A DNA stretch of 64,000 nt from Lentisphaerae bacterium GWF2_49_21 (GTDB lineage Bacteria > Verrucomicrobiota > Lentisphaeria > Victivallales > GWF2-50-93). Below are positions 45,029 to 52,117 of this stretch, piece after piece. Where the stretch lies: NCBI GenBank assembly GCA_001804805.1, contig MHBH01000036.1, positions 43,699-107,698 on the forward strand, given 5' to 3'. The position numbers and the translations under genes were made by a program. How positions within the stretch are numbered: the stretch's first letter is position 1; the number at the start of each line of letters is the position of its first letter. The notes beneath the pieces were generated by a model that was not told the origin of the DNA, ran no database searches, and saw only the letters and a program-made list of their open reading frames with translations.

Positions 45029-46410
45029 TTCTTCCTCGGGTCGAAGGAGTAAAGTCCGTTTGTGATCGTCCAGGCATCGTCCAACGGCATCACCTTGCGT
45101 TCGTGGCCCTGTCCCCAGGAGTCGGAATAGATGATTTCATTCTTTTCCTTGTTGTAACCATAGATGATCCTCATATGGCCGCCACCCCTCTGTGGAAGAT
45201 TCTCCTCCTTCACTATTCCAAGCTCGACGCCCCATATGAGCGGGATCCCAATGTCGACATGCTTCATGATGTCGGCATTGAAAGACCTGTAGCCGGTCTT
45301 GTCCTTTTCACATTTGGTCTCCTTGAGCAGCACTGGATCCATGGCATGATAGATAGCACCGATGTCAATCACGCGCCCATATCCGATTTCCTTTTTGCCC
45401 GCCTTCTTCGCGAGCCTGTTGTAGTCGTTGACCATCTTTATGAAGTCCTGGACCTTGAAATCCACGTGCGTCCTTATCATGACGCCGAACTTGGATTGGA
45501 CTTTTTTCAGCATGTCGACCATTTCATCCGGACTCGTACCCCGCGATGCGGATGAACTTGCAAGCTGTGCCAGGACATTCTGATCAACATCGGTTCCATA
45601 ATACCTGAGTATCCTTTCAGCAGTTGCGACAGCGCAGTATCCCTTCTGCCCCTGGTCGACCATCGGGATATTCTCCACATATACGAATCCCTTGTCATCC
45701 TTCTTCACATTCTGCTTGATGTCCATGGCGGAGGCGATATCCGCCTTTTTAGGGGCGGATGTCATTTTCCTGGGATCGTTCTTCGGATCGAACTTTGAAA
45801 TTATAATCTTGATATATTCGGCCCTGAATTTAATCTTCTTGTCCCTCATCATAGGATCTTCGACGTCCTGGGCCTTGATATTCTCGCTTGCGCTCCATCG
45901 CATTTCAACCGCAAGGCTGCTGTTCTTCACCCAGACTTTTTTCCCCTGGTACATGCCCGTTGTAAGCCTTTCCTTCTGGGAGGCGACCCCCTTGTCTTTT
46001 GTCCAGTCTTCGACCTTTTTCAATGTATCATCCACCATGCCCTGGAAAATATCCTCCGGCTTCTTCCCTTTTTCCTCCTTTATATCGCCGGCGTCGCCAC
46101 GTCCGTAGATCAGCATGTCTATCAAATTTACTTTTCCATTTTCGAATTTAATCTTTGCCTCCCAGCACTTCATGCCAAGGAACGTCATCGACGGACTGTT
46201 GGTGTACCCAGGATATTTGACTTCATCCTTCTTGTCGGAAAGCCATCTGAAGAAAGGGGCGTTGCTGTTGTTGATGAAATTATCCGAACCGGTCTCCCAG
46301 AGCTTTTCATTGTCGGTGAAGGTCTCGAGCTTGGAAAAGTCGGTGGCCGAAGAATCAAGGCCGAGGGCCAGCACGGAAAAAAGCAGGATAATTATCTTAT
46401 TCATAAGCAC
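45025..46410 (-). CDS. secreted C39-like cysteine peptidase/papain-fold protein
   Basis: The 461-residue protein has a signal peptide (MLMNKIIILLFSVLALGLDS), a unique N-domain (about 25-235), and a C-terminal papain-fold domain: VDQGQKGYCAVATAERIL (Gln253, Cys259), GGGHMRIIYGYN with the candidate histidine, and IYSDSWGQGH with the Asp or Asn that completes a C39-like triad. It is exported. It sits between ftsY and ribD in a riboflavin/translocation cluster, overlapping ribD by four bases, which is unexpected. GAGGTG precedes the ATG. Confidence 0.78.
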   Translation of the reverse strand: MLMNKIIILLFSVLALGLDSSATDFSKLETFTDNEKLWETGSDNFINNSNAPFFRWLSDKKDEVKYPGYTNSPSMTFLGMKCWEAKIKFENGKVNLIDMLIYGRGDAGDIKEEKGKKPEDIFQGMVDDTLKKVEDWTKDKGVASQKERLTTGMYQGKKVWVKNSSLAVEMRWSASENIKAQDVEDPMMRDKKIKFRAEYIKIIISKFDPKNDPRKMTSAPKKADIASAMDIKQNVKKDDKGFVYVENIPMVDQGQKGYCAVATAERILRYYGTDVDQNVLAQLASSSASRGTSPDEMVDMLKKVQSKFGVMIRTHVDFKVQDFIKMVNDYNRLAKKAGKKEIGYGRVIDIGAIYHAMDPVLLKETKCEKDKTGYRSFNADIMKHVDIGIPLIWGVELGIVKEENLPQRGGGHMRIIYGYNKEKNEIIYSDSWGQGHERKVMPLDDAWTITNGLYSFDPRKK

Positions 46411-46424
46411 CTCATTTCATATTC

Positions 46425-46463
46425 CCATCCATTCATCCATCAATCCACCCATCCAATCATCCA
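46425..46463. repeat. short ATCC-type low-complexity repeat
   Basis: The gap between ftsY and the C39-like gene holds iterations of CCATCCATTCATCCATCAAT and CCACCCATCCAATCATCCAT. It could expand or shrink by slippage. Confidence 0.6.
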
Positions 46464-46469
46464 TGATTT

Positions 46470-47396
46470 TCAGGCATGCCTGCTTTCAAACAGGGCTTTG
46501 GCAAACATCTCCGGATCAAACGGCTGGAGGTCTTCGGGCTGTTCCCCGAGCCCGACAAAAATGACAGGTAAATTATATTCTTCCTGTATCGCTACAACGA
46601 TTCCTCCCTTTCCAGTGCCATCAAGCTTCGTGAGTATCAGGCCCGTCACCCCTGCGGTGCCCAGAAACTCCTTCGCCTGTATGAGCGCGTTGGTCCCCAT
46701 GCTCGCATCGATGGTAAGCCAGACGGCATGAGGAGCTTCGGGATGGACTTTTGAAATTACGCGGCGCATTTTGGAAAGTTCCTCCATAAGCCCCTTCCTG
46801 GTGTGCTGCCGGCCTGCAGTGTCGAGGATCAGGAAATCATATTTCTTGGCCATGGCCGACTGCATTGCGTCAAACGCCACCGATGAGGGATCTGCGCCTG
46901 AATTCGATGATATGACATGGCAGTCGGTCTTCTTCGCCCATAGCTTGAGCTGTTCAACTGCCGCCGCCCTGAAGGTGTCGCAGGCCGCAAGCATCACAGT
47001 TTTCCCGTCGTTCTTCCACAGATATGCGAGCTTTCCTGCGGTAGTCGTCTTGCCGCTGCCATTTACACCGACTATAAGGATGACATTGAGAGAACCTTCC
47101 TTGAGGGAGGCGTCAATTCTTTTCCTGTTGAGCATCGCTACGATGTCGTTCCTGGCCGTCTCCATGATGTCGTCGGTGGTCTTTATGATACCGCGATCAT
47201 ATCGATCCTTAAGGTCGTTTACAATTCGGGTGCTGGCGGAAACCCCGAAATCAGCGCCTATCAGCGCCGCCTTGAGCTTCTCATAGGTCGATTCGTTCCA
47301 AGCTTCCTTTCCCGTCAGTATTCCTCCGATTGAACGGGAGATCGAAGTCGCAGTCTTCTGCAGGCCCTTTTGGAATATGGAAAAAATCGATTTCAC
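46470..47396 (-). CDS. ftsY: signal recognition particle receptor FtsY
   Basis: FtsY docks SRP-ribosome complexes at the membrane for co-translational insertion. The 308-residue GTPase has the NG domains: N-domain about 10-95, P-loop GVNGSGKTTTAGKLAYLW (110 on), DTAGRQHTRKGL, TKLDGTGKGG and the C-terminal FVGLGEQPEDLQPFDPEMFA. It lacks the long acidic A-domain of E. coli. GTG at 47396 is chosen, with GGAGG just before it; the longer reading frame to 47459 has a non-conserved start. Confidence 0.94.
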   Translation of the reverse strand: MKSIFSIFQKGLQKTATSISRSIGGILTGKEAWNESTYEKLKAALIGADFGVSASTRIVNDLKDRYDRGIIKTTDDIMETARNDIVAMLNRKRIDASLKEGSLNVILIVGVNGSGKTTTAGKLAYLWKNDGKTVMLAACDTFRAAAVEQLKLWAKKTDCHVISSNSGADPSSVAFDAMQSAMAKKYDFLILDTAGRQHTRKGLMEELSKMRRVISKVHPEAPHAVWLTIDASMGTNALIQAKEFLGTAGVTGLILTKLDGTGKGGIVVAIQEEYNLPVIFVGLGEQPEDLQPFDPEMFAKALFESRHA

Positions 47397-47474
47397 GTTC
47401 CTCCGTTGGCTGACATTTTCCCGGATTGCATAATATATCCAACAAGGAATTTCCAGCATCCAATATACTTCATC

Positions 47475-47508
47475 ATTCGATATTCCATGTTCGATATTGG
47501 ATATTCAA
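47475..47508. repeat. TTCGATATTGGATATTC short repeat (two copies)
   Basis: ATTCGATATTCCATGTTCGA followed by TATTGGATATTCAA lies at the nusB-ftsY junction. A second copy, ATTGGATATTCCTTGTTCGA followed by TATTGGACATTCA, is at 48587-48619 between ribBA and ribH. Both are in gene gaps of the same cluster. The right end covers the nusB stop region (nusB ends at 47505). Confidence 0.6.
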
Positions 47509-48020
47509 CTTGTTTGCTGTCCCGTCTTGGAGACGGCCTCCCTTGCCGGCCTGGTGAGGGTGTTCTTTATAGCGTTGAGGATCCCGTTCACAAATGAACT
47601 GGATTCCTCTCCGCCGAAGGACTTGGCTATCTCGACGGCTTCGTTTATGCTGACAACCGGCGGAATCTCCGGACAGAACAGCATCTCGTATACGGCGATC
47701 CGCAGGATGTTCCTGTCGACTATCGCCATCCTGTCAATCTTCCATTTCGTAGCGTATTTTGCAATCGTCTCGTCAGTTTCCTTCTTCTTTTCGATCGCAC
47801 CCTTGATGAGTTTCTCCGCGAACTCCTTGCTCTTCCTGAATACTCTGTTCTGCGGATAGACTCCGGATTCGTCAAGCTGGTTCCAGAAATATTCGAGGTT
47901 CTTGATGTCAAAGTCCTCGTTCATGTCGAACTGGAAAAGGTACTGCATCGCGAATTCACGCCCGAGGCGCCTTGGATCCGGGTCCTTGCGGAAACTGCTG
48001 TTCTTCTCTGGGAAATCCAT
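47505..48020 (-). CDS. nusB: transcription antitermination protein NusB
   Basis: NusB binds boxA RNA and, with NusE (S10), supports rRNA antitermination. The 171-residue protein has the helical NusB fold with GREFAMQYLFQFDM near the N-terminus, DRMAIVDRNILRIAVYEML and the C-terminal INEAVEIAKSFGGEESSSFV NGIL-type ending. It follows ribH after 14 bases, the common ribH-nusB arrangement. GGAG precedes the ATG. Confidence 0.95.
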   Translation of the reverse strand: MDFPEKNSSFRKDPDPRRLGREFAMQYLFQFDMNEDFDIKNLEYFWNQLDESGVYPQNRVFRKSKEFAEKLIKGAIEKKKETDETIAKYATKWKIDRMAIVDRNILRIAVYEMLFCPEIPPVVSINEAVEIAKSFGGEESSSFVNGILNAIKNTLTRPAREAVSKTGQQTS

Positions 48021-48034
48021 ATTGCTCCGCCTGT

Positions 48035-48520
48035 TTATTTACCGGGTATCGCCCGCATGAGGTTTGCCATTTCAATCGCCGTCTTGGCTGCATCGGAACC
48101 CTTGTTCCCGGCCTTCGTCCCGCTTCTCTCGATCGCCTGCTCGATGTCGTTCGCATTGATCACTCCGTTGATCACCGGAATCCCGGATTCGAGAGAGAGC
48201 ATCGCCACGCACTTTGAAACCTCCGAGCTGATGAGCGTCGCATGCGGTGTCGCTCCCTGTATGACCACCCCGAGGGCGATGACGGCATCATATTTCTTCG
48301 AGGAGAGGAATTTCTTGACGACGATCGGCAGCTCATATGACCCTGGAACCCAGGCGACATCGATGTCATCGGTCTTCCCGCCGTGGCGGACTATCGCGTC
48401 GACAGCCCCTTCAAGCAGCTTGCTCACGAAAAACTCGTTGAACCTCGCGCATGCAATCGCAATGCGGAGCCCCTTTGCATCAAGCGTCCCCTCATAAATG
48501 TTCTTCACATGCTTGTTCAT
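48035..48520 (-). CDS. ribH: 6,7-dimethyl-8-ribityllumazine synthase
   Basis: RibH condenses the ribityl-pyrimidine with dihydroxybutanone phosphate to form lumazine, the penultimate riboflavin step, and usually assembles as a 60-subunit shell. The 161-residue sequence has ACARFNEFFVSKLLEGA, VPGSYELPIVVKKFL, GVVIQGATPHATLISSEVSK and GVINANDIEQAIERSGTKAG NKG-type family phrases. AAAGGAGAA precedes the ATG. No riboflavin synthase (ribE) is present in the window. Confidence 0.97.
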   Translation of the reverse strand: MNKHVKNIYEGTLDAKGLRIAIACARFNEFFVSKLLEGAVDAIVRHGGKTDDIDVAWVPGSYELPIVVKKFLSSKKYDAVIALGVVIQGATPHATLISSEVSKCVAMLSLESGIPVINGVINANDIEQAIERSGTKAGNKGSDAAKTAIEMANLMRAIPGK

Positions 48521-48626
48521 AAGATTCTCCTTTCAAAATATTTTTTGATTTCATTTAAATATCTGCTTATCGTATTCAACTTCGTAATTGGATATTCCTT
48601 GTTCGATATTGGACATTCATTCCGTT

Positions 48627-49823
48627 TTAAATCAGATGCCCCATCTTCTTCTTCTTGGTCCTCAGGTATCTCTTGTTGTGTTCATGCGCTTCGATGATGA
48701 GCGGCAGCCTGGATTTAATGGTTATGCCATATCCTTTTATGCCGACGATCTTCTGGGGATTGTTCGTAAGAAGAATAATGCTTTTTATCCCAAGGTCAAG
48801 AAGTATCTGGGCGCCAAGGCCGTATTCGCGGAGATCCGGAGGAAATCCGAGCTTCACATTTGCCTCCACGGTGTCGCAGCCTTCCTCCTGAAGACGGTAC
48901 GCATGGATCTTGTTCGCAAGTCCGATCCCGCGCCCTTCCTGTCTCATGTAGACAATGACCCCGGTACCTTTTTCCGCTATCATCTTCATAGCATTCTCGA
49001 GCTGTTCGCCGCAGTCGCAGCGCTGTGAATGGAACACGTCGCCTGTCAGGCATTCGCTGTGGACCCTCACCAGGACATCCTTCTTCCCTTCGACGTTTCC
49101 GTAGACAAGTGCGATGTGTTCCATGTTGTCGAGGGCGGACCTGTAGAGATGGAGCTTGAACATGCCGTATCTGGTCGGAAGGTTTACGGACTGCTCCCTG
49201 AAAATGAGGCGTTCATGCTTCCTCCTGTAGGCAATTATATCGGAAATGCTGCACCATATGAGGCGGTGCTTCCTTTTGAACTTCTCAAGCTCAGGCAGAC
49301 GCGCCATCGTGCCGTCCTCGTTCATGATCTCGCAGATTACGCCGGCCGGATAAAGACCTGCGAGTTTCGCAAGATCCACCGTCGCCTCGGTGTGGCCAGC
49401 CCTCTGCAGGACTCCGCCAGGACGCGCGATAAGCGGGAATACGTGCCCGGGGACAGTGAAGTCCGAACGCGACATGACAGGATCTATCAGGGCTTCAATA
49501 GTCTTTGAGCGGTCGAACGCGGAAATTCCTGTCGACGTTCCTTCTTTCACATCTACGCTGACGGTGAAGGCGGTGTGGAACGGATCCTTGCTCGGCGCCA
49601 TTATGTCAAGCTCAAGCTGTTTCGCCCGTTCATCGGTGATCGGCGCGCAGATGAGGCCGCGTCCGTATTTAGCCATGAAGTTTATGGCCTGGGGAGTCAC
49701 CTTCGCCGCCGCAATGACAAGGTCTCCCTCGTTCTCGCGGTTCTCGTCGTCGGTGACAATTATCATCTCGCCCCTGCGGAAGGCCTTGATGGCTTTTTCT
49801 ATGCTGTCGAATTTAGATTTCAT
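48627..49823 (-). CDS. ribBA: bifunctional DHBP synthase / GTP cyclohydrolase II
   Basis: RibBA supplies both starting branches of riboflavin synthesis. The 398-residue fusion has the RibB half with IVTDDENRENEGDLVIAA, GHVFPLIARPGGVLQRAGHT and EIMNEDGTMARLPEL, and the RibA half with the zinc cysteines in CLTGDVFHSQRCDCGEQL and catalytic YMRQEGRGIGL. Ribosome binding looks weak. A PIN module separates it from the FMN riboswitch that would normally control it. An exact TGCGANNNTCGCA is at 49359-49371. Confidence 0.97.
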   Translation of the reverse strand: MKSKFDSIEKAIKAFRRGEMIIVTDDENRENEGDLVIAAAKVTPQAINFMAKYGRGLICAPITDERAKQLELDIMAPSKDPFHTAFTVSVDVKEGTSTGISAFDRSKTIEALIDPVMSRSDFTVPGHVFPLIARPGGVLQRAGHTEATVDLAKLAGLYPAGVICEIMNEDGTMARLPELEKFKRKHRLIWCSISDIIAYRRKHERLIFREQSVNLPTRYGMFKLHLYRSALDNMEHIALVYGNVEGKKDVLVRVHSECLTGDVFHSQRCDCGEQLENAMKMIAEKGTGVIVYMRQEGRGIGLANKIHAYRLQEEGCDTVEANVKLGFPPDLREYGLGAQILLDLGIKSIILLTNNPQKIVGIKGYGITIKSRLPLIIEAHEHNKRYLRTKKKKMGHLI

Positions 49824-49879
49824 TTGAATTTTACGCTCATAATTTTATAACTTTCGTCAAAACGAACTGGTCAATCTAT

Positions 49880-50272
49880 TCATGCTTCAAATTTCAAAGG
49901 CAATTTTGTCTTCTCCATGAAAAGTTCAAAGTGCCTGTCAAGATGAAATAATCTAATATTACTTTTCAGGGCTACAGCGCAGACAAAAATATCATCATTT
50001 GGAATAGTCAAGCCCTTCTGACGGCATAAATTCTTAAGTTCGGCTGAATATTCCCAGTGTTCAGGGCTGAAGTTTATCCTGTGGCAGAAGCTGAACACAG
50101 TTTTTATGTCCAAGCTCTCTTTTCCAGATGCTCCAGCAAGAAGTTCAAATAATACCGGACATGTATATGCAGCCATCTCCAATTCAATAAAGGAGGCAAT
50201 GCGGCTTTTTATATCGGCTCTGCCTTGTTTGCGGAAAAACTCTATCCACGATGATGTGTCAATTAGAATCAT
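49880..50272 (-). CDS. PIN-domain toxin (VapC-like), third copy
   Basis: The 130-residue protein has ILIDTSSWIEFF (Asp5), LFELLAGASG (Glu43), PNDDIFVCAVAL (Asp93, Asp94) and LFHLDRHFELF (Asp112), the four acidic positions of VapC-type PIN nucleases. ATG at 50272 is chosen; it overlaps the antitoxin by 14 bases and a longer form from 50290 would overlap more. Codons are AT-richer than in neighbouring rib genes. The pair lies between the FMN riboswitch and ribBA. Confidence 0.88.
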   Translation of the reverse strand: MILIDTSSWIEFFRKQGRADIKSRIASFIELEMAAYTCPVLFELLAGASGKESLDIKTVFSFCHRINFSPEHWEYSAELKNLCRQKGLTIPNDDIFVCAVALKSNIRLFHLDRHFELFMEKTKLPLKFEA

Positions 50273-50474
50273 AGGTGTTAAAATCCTCAAGCTGTTTGTT
50301 TGTCAGAGTGTAGTCCGTCTTCCCGGACAATACCTTGCTAAGTATTTCTTTTCTCCTTATTTCCTTGCAAAAACAATCAATAGCCTTGGAAACTGCCGGC
50401 GATTTCTTCCGCATCCGTGTAAATTTCATAATATCATCCAGATTGTTTTCATCAATATCAATTGTCATTCTCAT
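50259..50474 (-). CDS. VapB-like antitoxin
   Basis: The 71-residue product starts MRMTIDIDENNLDDIMKFTR and resembles VapB antitoxins of the kind with a short beta strand and two helices (SPAVSKAIDCFCKEIRRKEI), ending in an acidic tail. AAGGAGG lies six bases before the ATG. A TTGACA-type promoter just upstream and an ATGATGA...TCATCAT inverted repeat around its -10 region suggest autorepression. Confidence 0.78.
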   Translation of the reverse strand: MRMTIDIDENNLDDIMKFTRMRKKSPAVSKAIDCFCKEIRRKEILSKVLSGKTDYTLTNKQLEDFNTYDSN

Positions 50475-50489
50475 AAAACACCTCCTTTA

Positions 50490-50530
50490 TTATATGATGA
50501 ATAATATATCAACAATCATCATATTGTCAA
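50490..50530 (-). promoter_or_regulatory. promoter of the PIN module
   Basis: On the minus strand TTGACA (50525-50530) is followed, 18 bases on, by TATTAT, or 16 bases on by TATATT. The arms ATGATGA and TCATCAT flank the -10 region and could be the antitoxin operator. It lies downstream of the riboswitch terminator. Confidence 0.65.
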
Positions 50531-50565
50531 GGTTATTATCCTCTTCAGTTTTTGTTTTTCGCTCC

Positions 50566-50594
50566 AAAAAAAAGCCCCGGCATAGTTCCGGGGC
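50566..50594 (-). terminator. riboswitch expression-platform terminator
   Basis: On the minus strand GCCCCGG (50594-50588) pairs with CCGGGGC (50580-50574) around a seven-base loop, followed by eight T residues (50573-50566). It lies 26 bases after the FMN aptamer, as expected for a transcription-attenuating riboswitch. Confidence 0.93.
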
Positions 50595-50620
50595 GTTAAA
50601 ATACAGGCAAAAGGATGCCG

Positions 50621-50863
50621 TCTTCTCTCATCCAGACTTAACTGTCGGTCATGGAGTTCCACCATGTCAGTCCTGCGTTTCCACAGGAGTCGCGGACTTT
50701 ACCGCCGGTCAGGAATCCGGGCTGGAAACATGCCTTACGGCATTAAATACAAACATAATTTCCTGAAGACACAACTGAAGTTGTGAACTCCAACATTGGC
50801 TTGCTTGCAGTCAATCCGCCATGGCGGATGTTCTTATTCAGCCCTTAACCTTGCCCCGAAGAT
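50621..50863 (-). promoter_or_regulatory. FMN riboswitch (RFN element) with expanded P2 loop
   Basis: On the minus strand the RFN core is nearly intact: ATCTTCGGGGCAAGG at the 5' end, GACCGGCGGTAAAGTCCGCG, then GGTGGAACTCC, GACCGACAGTTAAGTCTGGA and TGAGAGAAGA closing P1. FMN riboswitches bind FMN and shut off riboflavin genes. Between GGTTAA and GGATTCCTGACC, where P2 normally closes with a short loop, about 126 extra bases occur (50719-50844). The terminator follows. Promoter not identified. Regulated gene: presumably ribBA, but a PIN module intervenes. Confidence 0.93.
50719..50844. repeat. palindrome-rich insertion inside the FMN aptamer P2 loop
   Basis: The ends GGGCTG (50719-50724) and CAGCCC (50839-50844) can pair and close the insertion. 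Inside are ATGCC-TTAC-GGCAT (50730-50743), CACAACT-GA-AGTTGTG (50770-50785) followed by ACTCCAAC (50787-50794), and the exact palindrome ATCCGCCATGGCGGAT (50814-50829). The middle part is half of a two-hairpin element like that at 59878-59943. The rest of the 431-base gap 50475-50905 is the PIN promoter, terminator and riboswitch. Confidence 0.85.
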
Positions 50864-50905
50864 ATAAAGATTCAATTCAATGAACGCATAAACGGCGACA
50901 GCCGT

Positions 50906-52006
50906 TTATAAAATGAATTTTTCTGTTACTGCATCAAAAAGATGGGACTTGGACATCAGGACTGAAAGTTCGATGTCTTCACCTACAGCCGTCTTCCTGT
51001 GTGAATCGACCCGTGAAATAAAGGACTGGTCACCGGTATTCAGATAGAGATATGTTTCAGCGCCCATAGGCTCGATGACTTCGACCTTTGCCTTGATCTT
51101 GGATGCGCCAGGCTTGCTCTCGGCCTCAGGCGAACCGACATCCTCAGGCCTGATTCCGAAGACGATCTTCTTGTCGATGAAAGGCTCAGCTTTTTCCGTC
51201 CATTCTTCAGGGAACTTGATCAGCGTCGCACCTTCCTTGAAATAAAGCTTTCCGTCCTGTTTTATCAACACGCCTTTGAAGAAATTCATCGGAGGTGTAC
51301 CGATGAATCCGGCCACAAAAATAGTTGCCGGACGATCATATACGTTTAGCGGAGTGTCGACCTGCTGTACGATTCCGTCTTTCATAACAACAATCCTGTC
51401 TGCCATCGTCATGGCCTCGATCTGGTCGTGAGTGACGTATACCATCGTGGTCTCGAGACGGGTATGGAGCTTGCTGATTTCAGTCCTCATCTGTACGCGC
51501 ATCTTTGCGTCGAGGTTGGAGAGAGGCTCGTCGAACAGGAACGCTTCAGGCTTGCGCACGATTGCACGTCCTACGGCGACACGCTGGCGCTGTCCGCCGG
51601 AAAGGGCCTTGGGACGGCGGTGCAGATATTCCTTGATCCCGAGGATTTCAGCGGCTTCCTGGACGCGCTTGTCAATGTCGGTCTTCTTGAATTTGCGGAG
51701 CTTCAGGCCGAACGCCATGTTCTCATATACTGTCATGTGGGGATAAAGAGCGTAGTTCTGGAAAACCATCGCGATATCCCTGTCCTTCGGAGGAACATCG
51801 TTCACGACCCTTGTGCCGATGCTGATGGTGCCGGAGGATATTTCCTCGAGGCCGGCGACCATGCGGAGCGTGGTGGATTTGCCGCAGCCCGAGGGGCCTA
51901 CAAGAACTACGAATTCCCTGTCCTTGATATAAAGGTTGACGCTGTCAACTGCCTTGACGTTGCCGGGATAAATCTTGCATACATCTTTCAGTGTTACATC
52001 TGCCAT
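50906..52006 (-). CDS. MalK/UgpC-type sugar ABC transporter ATPase
   Basis: The 366-residue ATPase has Walker A VGPSGCGKSTT, signature LSGGQRQRVAVGRA, Walker B AFLFDEPLSNLDAK, switch YVTHDQ, and a C-terminal regulatory TOBE domain (about 240-366, with FGIRPEDVGSPEA). This type energises carbohydrate importers and is often shared by several permeases. No permease or binding protein is adjacent, so it may serve distant systems. It points towards the riboswitch region. GGGG precedes the ATG. Confidence 0.93.
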   Translation of the reverse strand: MADVTLKDVCKIYPGNVKAVDSVNLYIKDREFVVLVGPSGCGKSTTLRMVAGLEEISSGTISIGTRVVNDVPPKDRDIAMVFQNYALYPHMTVYENMAFGLKLRKFKKTDIDKRVQEAAEILGIKEYLHRRPKALSGGQRQRVAVGRAIVRKPEAFLFDEPLSNLDAKMRVQMRTEISKLHTRLETTMVYVTHDQIEAMTMADRIVVMKDGIVQQVDTPLNVYDRPATIFVAGFIGTPPMNFFKGVLIKQDGKLYFKEGATLIKFPEEWTEKAEPFIDKKIVFGIRPEDVGSPEAESKPGASKIKAKVEVIEPMGAETYLYLNTGDQSFISRVDSHRKTAVGEDIELSVLMSKSHLFDAVTEKFIL

Positions 52007-52117
52007 AGTGTGAACCCCGTTTTTATTTTAGAATAATGATTTAATATAAAGCAATCCGAATAAATTATACTCATTCATGCCAAAATATCAATTAGTTATG
52101 GTAAATTTGCCAAAAAT

